The notes beneath the pieces were generated by a model, which had not been told where the DNA came from, did no database searches, and saw nothing but the letters and a program-made list of their open reading frames with translations. Below, piece after piece: positions 51,889 to 60,452 of a stretch of DNA of 64,000 bases. The translations under genes and the position numbers were made by a program. Positions within the stretch are counted from its first letter, which is position 1. Every line of letters starts with the position of its first letter. Origin of the DNA: Chryseobacterium oranimense (lineage in GTDB: Bacteria > Bacteroidota > Bacteroidia > Flavobacteriales > Weeksellaceae); NCBI RefSeq assembly GCF_900129755.1, contig NZ_FQWT01000001.1, positions 372,001 through 436,000 on the forward strand. Reading direction: 5' to 3'.

Positions 51889-53622
51889 ATGAAAAAAGCC
51901 ATCCTGTTATCCGCATTTTTATTGTCTCAATTTGGGACATCACAATTGTTAAAAACTGACGGTCAGAAAATAGTTAATGATAAAGGTGAAAATATTCAGC
52001 TGAGAGGTTTAGGCCTCGGAGGATGGATGCTTCAGGAAGGATATATGCTGAAAACGGCAGATTTTGCGGGCCCTCAGTATAAAATTAAAGAAAAAATCAG
52101 TGAGCTGATCGGTAAGAACGGAATGAAACAGTTCTATAAAGCATACCTTAAAAACGGAATCACCAGAGAGGATATAGATTTCCTGGCAAAATCCGGGTTT
52201 AATTCCATAAGGCTGCCGATGCATTATAATCTGTACACTTTGCCTATAGAAAAAGAACCGGTAAAAGGGGAAAATACATGGCTGGAAGAAGGTTTTAAAA
52301 TGACGGATGATCTTCTGAAATGGTGTGCGGCAAACAAAATGTATCTGATCCTGGATCTTCATGCAGCACCCGGCGGACAGGGAAATGACGTTAATATTTC
52401 AGATAATGATAAATCCAAACCATCACTGTGGGAAAGCGTTGAAAACCAGAAAAAGACCATTGCTTTATGGAAAAAACTTGCGGAACGATATAAAGATGAA
52501 CCGTGGATCGGCGGCTATGATCTGATCAATGAACCTAATATCAACTTCACCGGAAAAAATCCAAATGGTACCGACGAAATGTCAAATGCTCCGTTATGGA
52601 AACTGCAGAAAGATATTACCGCCGCCATCCGTGAAACCGATAAAAAGCATATCATTTTTATAGAAGGCAACGGATGGGGTAATAACTATAACGGCCTGAT
52701 TCCGCTTTGGGACAACAATATGGCATTCAGCTTTCATAAATACTGGAATTATAACAATGATGAAACTATCCAGTCTATTCTCGACCTCAGAAAGAAGCAC
52801 AATATCCCGATCTGGCTCGGGGAAACCGGTGAAAACTCGAATGTATGGTTTACAGAACTTATCCAGCTGCTCAATAAGCATAATATTGGCTATGCATTCT
52901 GGCCGATGAAAAAAATAGATAATATTGCAGGAATCACCAATGTAAAGATTACTCCTGAATATGAAAAACTTCTCAGCTATTGGAAAAACGGAGGTGAAAA
53001 ACCATCTGAAGATTTTGCAGCAAAAGCACTGATGCAGATCGCTGAAAATTATAAATTCAGCAATGTTGAAATTAAAAATGATGTAATTGACGCCATGTTC
53101 AGGCAGGTAACGGATGATTCCACAAAACCATTCAGAAAACATCTGGTCCCGGGAAGGGTATTTGCTTCAGACTATGATTTGGGAAGAATGGGTTCTGCTT
53201 ATCTGGATAAGGATTTTATTAACCTTTGGGTAAGTGATCCTGCGAAAAGGTCAGAATGGAATTCCGGACAGCAGATGAGAAATGACGGCGTAGATATTTA
53301 CCTGTGCCATGACAAAGTCACCAATAAATATTATGTAGGAAAAACAAAAACAGGCGAATGGCTGCAGTATACTATTGAAGCAAAGGAAAAACAGGATTAT
53401 ACGTTTGATATACGATATACAGCTGTTAATGATTCCAGAATAAGAATTGAAACAGCTTCCGGAAAAGTTTTAGCAAATGTATCGTTATCATCGAGTGGTG
53501 GAAATGATAGCTGGAAAACTGTTTCTGTAAAAAAAATCAGTCTTCAGAAAGGAGAAAATCGTATCAGAGTATTTTTTGAAAATGATGGTGTTAATCTGAA
53601 TTATTTTGATATAAAACAGTAA
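51889..53622 (+). CDS. Secreted GH5 glycosidase with C-terminal carbohydrate-binding domain
   Basis: 577 residues with signal peptide (MKKAILLSAFLLSQFGTSQ). The GH5 barrel is complete: NEP with acid/base Glu215 (DLINEPN) and nucleophile Glu312 (WLGETGENS), plus RLPMHYNLY and LDLHAAPGGQ. From about 430 a CBM6-like beta domain follows (KTGEWLQYTIEAKEKQDYTF to the end). It probably cleaves beta-glucans outside the cell. The exact linkage is unproven. There is no T9SS sorting domain. Confidence 0.88.
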   Translation: MKKAILLSAFLLSQFGTSQLLKTDGQKIVNDKGENIQLRGLGLGGWMLQEGYMLKTADFAGPQYKIKEKISELIGKNGMKQFYKAYLKNGITREDIDFLAKSGFNSIRLPMHYNLYTLPIEKEPVKGENTWLEEGFKMTDDLLKWCAANKMYLILDLHAAPGGQGNDVNISDNDKSKPSLWESVENQKKTIALWKKLAERYKDEPWIGGYDLINEPNINFTGKNPNGTDEMSNAPLWKLQKDITAAIRETDKKHIIFIEGNGWGNNYNGLIPLWDNNMAFSFHKYWNYNNDETIQSILDLRKKHNIPIWLGETGENSNVWFTELIQLLNKHNIGYAFWPMKKIDNIAGITNVKITPEYEKLLSYWKNGGEKPSEDFAAKALMQIAENYKFSNVEIKNDVIDAMFRQVTDDSTKPFRKHLVPGRVFASDYDLGRMGSAYLDKDFINLWVSDPAKRSEWNSGQQMRNDGVDIYLCHDKVTNKYYVGKTKTGEWLQYTIEAKEKQDYTFDIRYTAVNDSRIRIETASGKVLANVSLSSSGGNDSWKTVSVKKISLQKGENRIRVFFENDGVNLNYFDIKQ

Positions 53623-53637
53623 TTATGTTTTAAATTA

Positions 53638-53670
53638 AAAACTCCTTTTTATAAGCTAAAAAGGAGTTTT
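53638..53670. terminator. Terminator between GH5 and HxlR genes
   Basis: AAAACTCCTTTTT, 7-base loop, AAAAAGGAGTTTT (13 bp, perfect); works for both convergent genes. Confidence 0.75.
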
Positions 53671-53674
53671 TAAT

Positions 53675-54007
53675 TTACTTTATACTATCAATAATTTTTT
53701 TTCTGTGATTTATTCCCCATGCCTGGATATGGCGCAGAAGAGGTTCCAGGGTTTCTCCATATTCTGTAAGTTCATATTCAACAGTTACTGGGACAGTTGC
53801 GATTGCTTTTCTCGAAACAAGACCGTTACATTCTAAACTTTTAAGTTCAGAGCTTAGCATTTTGGGAGTAATCTTACCTATATCTTCTAATAAGTCCTTA
53901 AATCTTTTTTTTCCTCCACAAAGGCTATAAAGAATGGGAAATTTCCATTTCCCTCCGATAATTTCCAAGGCATCCATTACAGGCTGGACCTGTATTTTAT
54001 TTTTCAT
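53675..54007 (-). CDS. HxlR-family regulator divergent to isochorismatase-like gene
   Basis: 110 residues, a winged-helix protein: ALEIIGGKWKFPILYSLCGGKKRFKDLLE, ITPKMLSSELKSLECNGLV. Two Cys (SLCGG, LECNG) could sense oxidants or electrophiles. The gene points away from the isochorismatase-like gene at 54119, which it probably controls. Three direct repeats with an AAACT core lie between them. Confidence 0.88.
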   Translation of the reverse strand: MKNKIQVQPVMDALEIIGGKWKFPILYSLCGGKKRFKDLLEDIGKITPKMLSSELKSLECNGLVSRKAIATVPVTVEYELTEYGETLEPLLRHIQAWGINHRKKIIDSIK

Positions 54008-54035
54008 AAGATCCTTTATTAATCAATAACTATAT

Positions 54036-54082
54036 AAAAGTAAACTAATATACAAAAAGTAAACTTATTTCAAAAATAAACT
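54036..54082. promoter_or_regulatory. Candidate HxlR operator with three repeats
   Basis: AAAAGTAAACT at 54036-54046 and 54055-54065, and AAAATAAACT at 54073-54082, spaced 19 and 18 bases. A minus-strand -7 element TATTTTTG (54071-54078) for the HxlR gene overlaps the third copy. Confidence 0.45.
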
Positions 54083-54118
54083 TTTCTATGCAATTTTGTT
54101 TCACAAATATTAAAAATT

Positions 54119-54718
54119 ATGAATAACAAAAGATTTTCCACAGAAGACAGTGCTCTATTACTCATTGACCATCAGGTAGGAACTATTAAATTAGCACGGA
54201 ATATTGATCATGAAGAGATCATAAAAAATACACGCGCTTTGGCACGTACAGCAATAGAAACACAAATGCCACTTGTATTAACTTCCAGTCAGGAAGACCA
54301 TTTCCAGGGATTGCTTCTGGAAGATCTGCAAAAAATTGCTCCTGAAGATTATCTGAAAAGAATAAAAAGACCCGGAGTTGTCGATGCATGGCTATATCAG
54401 CCTTTCAAAGATGCTGTAGAAAAGACGGGCAAAAAACGTCTTATTATGGCGGGTCTTACTAATGATGTATGTATCGTTTATCCTGCAATGAGTGCTTTAG
54501 AAGATGGTTACGAAGTACAGGTAGTAGTTGATGCCGGTGGTTCACCTACAACTCTTGCAGATGAAACGTCATTAAGAAGAATGGAAAAAGCAGGTGTAAT
54601 TCTTACAAGCACAAATCAGGTAATGGCTGAGTTAGCAATGGATTGGGCTTCGGAAAAAGGGAGCAGGATTCAACGTATTATGTATGAAGAGATTCTTAAA
54701 AAATATATTGAATCATAG
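54119..54718 (+). CDS. Isochorismatase-family hydrolase
   Basis: 199 residues. Catalytic triad residues are Asp17 (LLLIDHQVG), Lys83 (RIKRPGVVDAW) and Cys118 (GLTNDVCIVY). It resembles the YcaC-type cysteine hydrolases, which have no proven substrate. Divergent HxlR gene and direct repeats upstream suggest induction by a small reactive compound. A terminator follows. Confidence 0.88.
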   Translation: MNNKRFSTEDSALLLIDHQVGTIKLARNIDHEEIIKNTRALARTAIETQMPLVLTSSQEDHFQGLLLEDLQKIAPEDYLKRIKRPGVVDAWLYQPFKDAVEKTGKKRLIMAGLTNDVCIVYPAMSALEDGYEVQVVVDAGGSPTTLADETSLRRMEKAGVILTSTNQVMAELAMDWASEKGSRIQRIMYEEILKKYIES

Positions 54719-54762
54719 AATTTCAATAGCACTAAATACAACAAAATTATCTTAAATTGCAG

Positions 54763-54793
54763 CTCCCTTTTAGACTTTAAAAGGGAGTTTTTT
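54763..54793 (+). terminator. Terminator of the isochorismatase-like gene
   Basis: CTCCCTTTT and AAAAGGGAG (9 bp, perfect) then TTTTTTAAT. Confidence 0.7.
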
Positions 54794-54805
54794 AATTGAT
54801 ACATT

Positions 54806-55684
54806 ATGAAAAAAATAGGAATCTTCTTTCTTTTGATCTCTTCACTGGCAGCAGCTCAGAAATCGGCTTTAGAACAAAAAATAAATTCTATTACTAAAGG
54901 TAAAAAAGCTACGGTAGGAGTTTCTGTTCTGGGTTTTGAAAATAATTTCAAATTCAGCAAAAATGGGGATAAGCCGCTTCCTACTTTAAGCGTTTTCAAG
55001 TTTCATATTGCATGTGCCGTTCTGGATCTTGTAGATCAAGGAAAACTTTCACTGGATCAAAAGATTTTTTTCAAAAAAGAGGATATTCTGGAAAATACAT
55101 GGTCTCCGATACGCGAAAAATATCCTGAAGCCAATGTTTCCCTTTCTTTGGGTGAAGTATTGGATTATACGGTTGCGTTAAGTGACAATAATGGATGCGA
55201 TATGCTCCTCAGGCTAATCGGAGGAACAGAAACCGTTCAGAAATTTATGGATTCCAAAGGGGTAAAAGGTTTCCAGATCAAGCATAACGAAGATGACATG
55301 CATAAAAACTGGAAAACACAGTACGAAAATTACAGCACTCCTAATTCTGCGGTATTGTTGCTGAAAAAGTTCTATGACGGCAAATTACTTTCCAAAAAAT
55401 CTACCGATTATCTGATGCAGATCATGATAGGAACCAAAACGGGTACAAATAAAATTGTTGAACAGCTGCCCAAAAATACTCCTGTAGCTCACAAAACCGG
55501 TTCTTCCGGAAAGTATGACAATGGCCTTACTGTTGCCGAAAATGATATGGGGATCATCACACTTCCTGATGGAAAGCATTACGCAATTGCCGTATTTGTA
55601 AACAATTCGACTGAAACAGATGAAGTGAACTGCAGAATGGTTTCCGATATTTCCAAGGCGGTCTGGGATGATTTTAATAAGTAA
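54806..55684 (+). CDS. bla: Class A beta-lactamase (flavobacterial CIA/CGA type)
   Basis: 292 residues with signal peptide (MKKIGIFFLLISSLAAAQ). All class A motifs are present: Ser62-x-x-Lys65 (SVFK), Ser126-Asp127-Asn128 (SDN), a Glu at 162 in the omega loop (NEDDMHKN), and Lys230-Thr-Gly (HKTGSSG). The close resemblance is to the intrinsic extended-spectrum enzymes of Chryseobacterium-group bacteria (CIA/CGA family). It hydrolyses penicillins and cephalosporins in the periplasm. No AmpR-type regulator lies next to it. Confidence 0.9.
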   Translation: MKKIGIFFLLISSLAAAQKSALEQKINSITKGKKATVGVSVLGFENNFKFSKNGDKPLPTLSVFKFHIACAVLDLVDQGKLSLDQKIFFKKEDILENTWSPIREKYPEANVSLSLGEVLDYTVALSDNNGCDMLLRLIGGTETVQKFMDSKGVKGFQIKHNEDDMHKNWKTQYENYSTPNSAVLLLKKFYDGKLLSKKSTDYLMQIMIGTKTGTNKIVEQLPKNTPVAHKTGSSGKYDNGLTVAENDMGIITLPDGKHYAIAVFVNNSTETDEVNCRMVSDISKAVWDDFNK

Positions 55685-55804
55685 AATATTAAGCTTATTT
55701 TTAAAGCAGAAAAATTGCTAAAAAATGGTTTCATCACTATTAATGAAAACCAGAGCGATCAGGCCATTAAAAATTTAACTATCTATAAAAAATAAAAGAA
55801 AAAA

Positions 55805-56698
55805 ATGATCAAAAACATTGTAGTTATTGGAGCTGGAACCATGGGAAATGGTATTGCGCATACTTTTGCACAAAGCGGATTCAAAGTAAATCTGGTAGAT
55901 GTATCTCAGGATGCGCTGGACAGAGGATTGAAAACAATTACAACTAACCTTGACAGAATAATTGCAAAGGGAAACCTTACGGAAGAACAGAAAGCTGAAA
56001 CCTTAGGAAATATCAGCACTTTTACAGAGCTTAAAGAGGCTGCAGGAGATGCAGACCTTATCGTTGAAGCTGCTACTGAAAATCAGGATCTGAAACTAAG
56101 GATCTTCGGGCAGATGGACGAACTGGCACCTGCCAGCTGTATTCTCGCTACAAACACCTCCTCTATTTCTATTACAAAGATTGCCGCCGCTACCAAAAGA
56201 GCAGATAAGGTGATCGGTATGCATTTCATGAATCCCGTTCCTATCATGAAACTGGTAGAGATCATTAAGGGATATTCCACTTCTCAGGAGACTTTTAATG
56301 CTATCTATGAGATGAGTAAAACATTGGGAAAAGTTCCTGTAGAAGTAAATGACTATCCAGGTTTCGTAGCCAACAGAATTCTTATGCCAATGATCAATGA
56401 GTCTATTGAAACGCTTTACAACGGAGTGGCCGGAGTAGAGGAAATCGACACGGTAATGAAGCTTGGAATGGCACATCCGATGGGACCTCTTCAATTGGCA
56501 GATTTTATCGGTCTTGATATTTGCCTTGCCATCCTGAATGTAATGTATGATGGTTTCAAAAATCCTAAGTATGCTCCGAATCCACTTCTAGTAAACATGG
56601 TAATGGCCGGGAAACTGGGCGTGAAGTCCGGTGAAGGCTTCTATGATTATTCTGAAAGCAAAAAAGCTGAAAAAGTTTCAAAAATGTTTTTGAAATAA
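55805..56698 (+). CDS. hbd: 3-hydroxyacyl-CoA dehydrogenase (hydroxybutyryl-CoA type)
   Basis: 297 residues, single-domain enzyme acting in fatty-acid or butyrate metabolism with NAD+. GAGTMGNGIAH at 9-19 binds NAD. HFMNPVPIMKLVEII holds the catalytic His, followed by the Glu of MKLVE. ANRILMPMINESI and GPLQLADFIGLD are further family blocks. No neighbouring thiolase or crotonase is in the window, so the pathway is inferred. Confidence 0.88.
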   Translation: MIKNIVVIGAGTMGNGIAHTFAQSGFKVNLVDVSQDALDRGLKTITTNLDRIIAKGNLTEEQKAETLGNISTFTELKEAAGDADLIVEAATENQDLKLRIFGQMDELAPASCILATNTSSISITKIAAATKRADKVIGMHFMNPVPIMKLVEIIKGYSTSQETFNAIYEMSKTLGKVPVEVNDYPGFVANRILMPMINESIETLYNGVAGVEEIDTVMKLGMAHPMGPLQLADFIGLDICLAILNVMYDGFKNPKYAPNPLLVNMVMAGKLGVKSGEGFYDYSESKKAEKVSKMFLK

Positions 56699-56719
56699 TT
56701 TTAAGTCAATAATTTTATT

Positions 56720-56727
56720 TATCTTTG
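56720..56727 (+). promoter_or_regulatory. -7 promoter element of the small acidic gene
   Basis: TATCTTTG, a perfect TAnnTTTG, 23 bases upstream of the ATG at 56750. Confidence 0.5.
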
Positions 56728-56749
56728 ATTAAAGTTAAAATATAAAAAA

Positions 56750-56989
56750 ATGAAATTACCAAAGTTTTTATTAGCAGACAATTCGGAATTTCCTGAAGAT
56801 TTATTCGTAGTTCATACAGAATATCCAAGATTTATCTTAAATGTAGAGGAAGAAGAAGTTGAATGGTTGGATGATTTGGAAGGTGACGATGAGGAAACTA
56901 TGGCAGACGAGGCTACAAAAGTGGTAGAAGCTGCGTTTAAATGGTGCGATGAAGAGTTGGCTAAGTACGACGAAGAAGAGGAAGAATAA
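56750..56989 (+). CDS. Small acidic conserved protein
   Basis: 79 residues, starting KLPKFLLADNSEFPEDLFVVHTEYPRFILNVEEEEVEW and ending in an acidic tail (KYDEEEEE). This compact conserved gene is common in Bacteroidota, but I cannot name a function. A perfect promoter -7 element and a palindromic terminator mark it as its own unit. It is unrelated to the acidic protein at 47923 beyond composition. Confidence 0.7.
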   Translation: MKLPKFLLADNSEFPEDLFVVHTEYPRFILNVEEEEVEWLDDLEGDDEETMADEATKVVEAAFKWCDEELAKYDEEEEE

Positions 56990-57007
56990 TAACTACCTAA
57001 ACATAAA

Positions 57008-57033
57008 AAAAGGAACTCGATCGAGTTCCTTTT
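57008..57033. terminator. Palindromic terminator between convergent genes
   Basis: AAAAGGAACTCGA followed directly by TCGAGTTCCTTTT, a 26-base perfect palindrome. Confidence 0.75.
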
Positions 57034-57036
57034 ATT

Positions 57037-57447
57037 TTATTCCGCTTTATTGAATTTCAACAGCAGCAGATTGTCTTTGTAAAGTTCTAAGGTTGTTCCG
57101 GAAACAACATATTTATTAGCTTTTCCTACCATATCCATAAAATTCTGCTCAACGCTCATATTGTTGCACATCATTTTTGTAGATCCCATTTGTCCGGCAG
57201 AAAAATCACCTGTAGAAGGGTCTATTTTAGCCGTTCCGAAATAGTTGTTACATCCTCCGTTTCCATTGATCTTTTCACCTTCGATATTAAGGGTCGGAAC
57301 TTTTCCTTTCACATTATCTGCCAAAGTCCATTTTGTATTGGCCAATGATGGCTGGGCCTTTCCTACTTTAGAGGCAGAAGCACTGGACATTGTTCCGCAC
57401 GACGCCAGGATAGCAGCCGCACCTATACTTAAAAAAAGATTTTTCAT
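57037..57447 (-). CDS. META-domain lipoprotein
   Basis: 136 residues. The signal ends in a lipobox (ILASCGTMSS, lipid Cys at 17). The META domain follows: ANTKWTLADNVKGKVPTLNIEGEKINGNGGCNNYFGTAKI, then MGSTKMMCNNMSVEQNFMDMVGKAN. It resembles HslJ, linked to heat and novobiocin tolerance in E. coli; the role here is unknown. Confidence 0.85.
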   Translation of the reverse strand: MKNLFLSIGAAAILASCGTMSSASASKVGKAQPSLANTKWTLADNVKGKVPTLNIEGEKINGNGGCNNYFGTAKIDPSTGDFSAGQMGSTKMMCNNMSVEQNFMDMVGKANKYVVSGTTLELYKDNLLLLKFNKAE

Positions 57448-57467
57448 TTTTTTCTTTTTGATTTACT

Positions 57468-57475
57468 CAAATTTA
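57468..57475 (-). promoter_or_regulatory. -7 promoter element of the META gene
   Basis: TAAATTTG on the minus strand, 20 bases upstream of the ATG at 57447. Confidence 0.45.
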
Positions 57476-57700
57476 AGGAAATTATATTATTTAAACGGTT
57501 TGTGGAAGATTTTATTACTTTTTTAAGAACTCTAATTTTTGAATTTAGGGTTATTTTTATTTTTTAGTTAGCATCAAATGATTTGGAAAGCATGATCCTA
57601 TTGAATTTTTCTGTAAAATATTTGTTGCTCTCTTGTAGACTAAGCAGATTTTTTCTGTAAAATTTTGGATAAATATATAGCATCTTCAAATCTGGAAATA

Positions 57701-57730
57701 AAAAAACGGACTTTTTCAAGTCCGTTTTTT
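57701..57730 (-). terminator. Terminator of pheT
   Basis: AAAAAACGGACTT and AAGTCCGTTTTTT (13 bp, perfect) around TTTC. Confidence 0.8.
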
Positions 57731-57749
57731 TATAATTCTTATCTTTTTA

Positions 57750-60152
57750 TTAAGATCTCAATTCTGCGTTATATTCTTTCTGGAATGCTTTGATCAGAGA
57801 ATCCATTACTTCAGAAATTTCTTTTTCTTCCAGCGTTTTCTCCTCATTTAGCAGTTCAAAGCTCATTGCATAGGATTTCTTTCCTTCCGGAAGGTTCTTT
57901 CCTTCATATACATCGAATAAGTTGATCCCTTTGATGAAAGGGGATTTATTCTTTTTCGCGGTCTGATAAAGGTCCTGATAATTGATATTCTTATCAATCA
58001 ATAAGGCAAGGTCCCTTCTGATTTTATTGAATTTAGGAATATCCCTGAACTTAAGCACGGTTGCAGAGCGTAATTGCTGAGCCAGTTCCAATTCGATTTC
58101 TGCATAGAAACAAGCCTGATCTATGTCGAAATCCTTTAATAAAACCGGAGCTACTTTTCCGATTCTCACTAAAGTTTTACCGCCTGCTTCATAAGCCAAT
58201 GCATCAGAGAATCTTTCATCTGTTAAAGCAACCTCTTTATAATCTACTCCAAGTCTTTCCAATAAAACTTTCACATAAGCTTTAAGGTTATAGAAGCTTA
58301 CTGCAGATTTAGGCTGTAGCCAGTTTTCGGCAACATCTCTCCCTGTAACAAGGATCGCAAGCTGCTTTCTTTCTTCGTATTTTTCTTTTTTATGGTAAAT
58401 CTTTCCGAATTCAAAGAACTTGATATCCTGATTCTTTCGGTTGATATTATACACTGCATTCTGAAGAAGCCCTTCCAACAGAGATTTTCTCATGAAGGCA
58501 AGATCTCCGCTCAATGGATTCAGCAGTTTTACAGCATCCGTTTCATCCTTTACGAAAGTAAGTGAATTATTCATTGCTTCATGAAAGCCAAGGCTCTGCA
58601 ATGTTCTTGCCCAGTTGTTTTCAAGTTCATCCTGATCATTAGCACTTAGCTTTACAGGTGTAAAAGATATTTTCTGCGGAGCATCAATCTTATTGTAACC
58701 GTAAATTCTCAGGATTTCTTCAATAACATCGATTTCTCTTGTTACATCGGCTCTGTAGGCCGGTACAGATATTTCAAGCCCGTTCTGAATTTCATTTAAA
58801 ACCTGGATTTCAAGAGATTTTAAGATTTCCTTTACCTTTTCTCTGTGAATTTTTGTTCCAAGGATCTGTTCGATTCTTGAAAACCTGATGATTACATAAT
58901 TGTCCTCAATTTTCTTTGGATATTCTTCCAACAGATCTCCTGCCAGTTTTCCGCCCGCAATCTCCTGAATCATTTTGATGGCATGGGTAATGGCAGTTCT
59001 GGTCATATTAGGGTCTACTCCTCTTTCGAATCTGAAGGAAGCATCGGTATTCAGTCCGTGGAATTTGGCTCCTTTTCTTACCGCTACCGGGTTGAAATAA
59101 GCACTTTCCAGGAATATGGTTTTTGTTTCATCAGAAACTCCTGAATCTGCTCCACCGAAAACACCCGCAATACACATCGGGTTATCTTTTCCATCTTTAA
59201 TCATTACTTCAGAACCGTTTAAAGTTCTTTCAACCCCATCCAGGGTGGTGAATTTAGTCCCTTCTTTTACGGTCCCTACCTTCACTTTACTGCCGGTAAT
59301 CTTATCTGCATCAAATGCGTGAAGAGGCTGTCCGTACCCGTGAAGAATATAATTGGTAATATCTACAATATTGTTGATTGGGCTTAAACCGATTGCTTTT
59401 AATCTGGCCTTTAACCATGCCGGAGATTCAGCTATTTTCACGTCTTCGATAACGGCTCCGATATATCTTGGACACAGATCTGCATTTTCCACTTCCAGAG
59501 TGAAATTGTGTGAACCTTCACCGTTTACTGCTTCAGAAGATACTTTTTCAAACGTTGATTTCTGCTGGTTGGTCGAAAGGAAAGCATGAAGATCTCTGGC
59601 AACGCCGTAATGGGACATGGCATCCGTTCTGTTGGGAGTCAAACCAATCTCGATCACTTCATCGTTGGTCAATTCAAAATAGTCTGCAAAATTCTTTCCC
59701 ACTTCATATTTGGTTTCATCCAAAACCATAATTCCGCCGTGATCTTCGCTAAGGCCAAGCTCATCTTCTGCACAGATCATCCCCTGAGAAACCTCACTTC
59801 TGATCTTTGCTTCCTTGATCTCGAAAAAGCTTCCGGTTTTATCATAAATTTTAGTTCCAACAACAGCTACAGGAACAGTCTGCCCGGCTTCAACATTGGG
59901 AGCTCCGCAAACGATATTTAATATTTTACCATTCCCTACATCAACTGTTGTTTTCTTTAGTTTGTCTGCATTCGGATGTTTTTCGCAGGTCAGTACCTTT
60001 CCTACTACAATACCTTCCAGGCTGCCTTTTACACTTTCAAATTTTTCAATCCCCTCTACTTCAAGACCTATATCTGTAAGGAATTCTCCGATCCTTTCCG
60101 TTTTCAGTTCCGTTTTGATAAAGTCTTTCAGCCAGTTGTTTGATATTTTCAT
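57750..60152 (-). CDS. pheT: Phenylalanyl-tRNA synthetase beta subunit
   Basis: 800 residues. The tRNA-binding (EMAP-like) domain is about 40-150 (VVGKVLTCEKHPNADKLKKTTVDVG). The B3/B4 and B5 domains follow (RYIGAVIEDVKI; RADVTREIDVIEEILRIYGY). The ferredoxin-fold anticodon-binding domain closes the protein (FRDIPKFNKIRRDLALLID). With PheS, encoded elsewhere, it attaches Phe to tRNA(Phe). It stands alone, with a hairpin at 60199-60217 (GTACGG/CCGTAC) just upstream. Confidence 0.95.
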   Translation of the reverse strand: MKISNNWLKDFIKTELKTERIGEFLTDIGLEVEGIEKFESVKGSLEGIVVGKVLTCEKHPNADKLKKTTVDVGNGKILNIVCGAPNVEAGQTVPVAVVGTKIYDKTGSFFEIKEAKIRSEVSQGMICAEDELGLSEDHGGIMVLDETKYEVGKNFADYFELTNDEVIEIGLTPNRTDAMSHYGVARDLHAFLSTNQQKSTFEKVSSEAVNGEGSHNFTLEVENADLCPRYIGAVIEDVKIAESPAWLKARLKAIGLSPINNIVDITNYILHGYGQPLHAFDADKITGSKVKVGTVKEGTKFTTLDGVERTLNGSEVMIKDGKDNPMCIAGVFGGADSGVSDETKTIFLESAYFNPVAVRKGAKFHGLNTDASFRFERGVDPNMTRTAITHAIKMIQEIAGGKLAGDLLEEYPKKIEDNYVIIRFSRIEQILGTKIHREKVKEILKSLEIQVLNEIQNGLEISVPAYRADVTREIDVIEEILRIYGYNKIDAPQKISFTPVKLSANDQDELENNWARTLQSLGFHEAMNNSLTFVKDETDAVKLLNPLSGDLAFMRKSLLEGLLQNAVYNINRKNQDIKFFEFGKIYHKKEKYEERKQLAILVTGRDVAENWLQPKSAVSFYNLKAYVKVLLERLGVDYKEVALTDERFSDALAYEAGGKTLVRIGKVAPVLLKDFDIDQACFYAEIELELAQQLRSATVLKFRDIPKFNKIRRDLALLIDKNINYQDLYQTAKKNKSPFIKGINLFDVYEGKNLPEGKKSYAMSFELLNEEKTLEEKEISEVMDSLIKAFQKEYNAELRS

Positions 60153-60452
60153 TTGCTATATTTTGAAAAAATTATTGAATTTCCGTATCGGTTTTCCTGT
60201 ACGGTTTTTTCCCGTACAAATGTCGTGTTTTTTTAAGAAATAGAGAAATTTAGGGAGGATTTTAAAACAAATACTTTCTTATCCGTTTTCGGTCTATTTT
60301 GATGTATTTTTTATATGAAAACATACAAACATATTGCATTATTTTCAGAATTTTTAGGCTTTTGTCAAAATAAATTTCTAAAATTCCTTTATATGATATA
60401 AATAAAAAAGAGACTGAAAATTCAGTCTCTTATAGTTGATGTATTTTAAATA
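60153..60452. other. Gene-free interval between pheT and dnaN
   Basis: A six-bp hairpin in the pheT leader (60199-60217) and the dnaN terminator (60408-60431). No frame or other feature was found. Confidence 0.5.
60408..60431 (-). terminator. Terminator of dnaN
   Basis: AAGAGACTGAA, loop AA, TTCAGTCTCTT (11 bp, perfect) then TTTTATT on the minus strand. Confidence 0.75.

Larger units (their letters stand above)
57448..57749. other. Gene-free interval
   Basis: Holds the META gene promoter element (57468) and the pheT terminator (57701). The middle (57480-57695) shows nothing I could interpret. Confidence 0.5.

Noticed and set aside
51889..53622. T9SS substrate for the GH5 enzyme
   Set aside because: No C-terminal type A or B sorting domain is present; the C-terminus is a carbohydrate-binding domain.
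60199..60217. Riboswitch or T-box before pheT
   Set aside because: Only a six-bp hairpin; no T-box specifier loop, no conserved T-box sequence, and such elements are not expected in this phylum.
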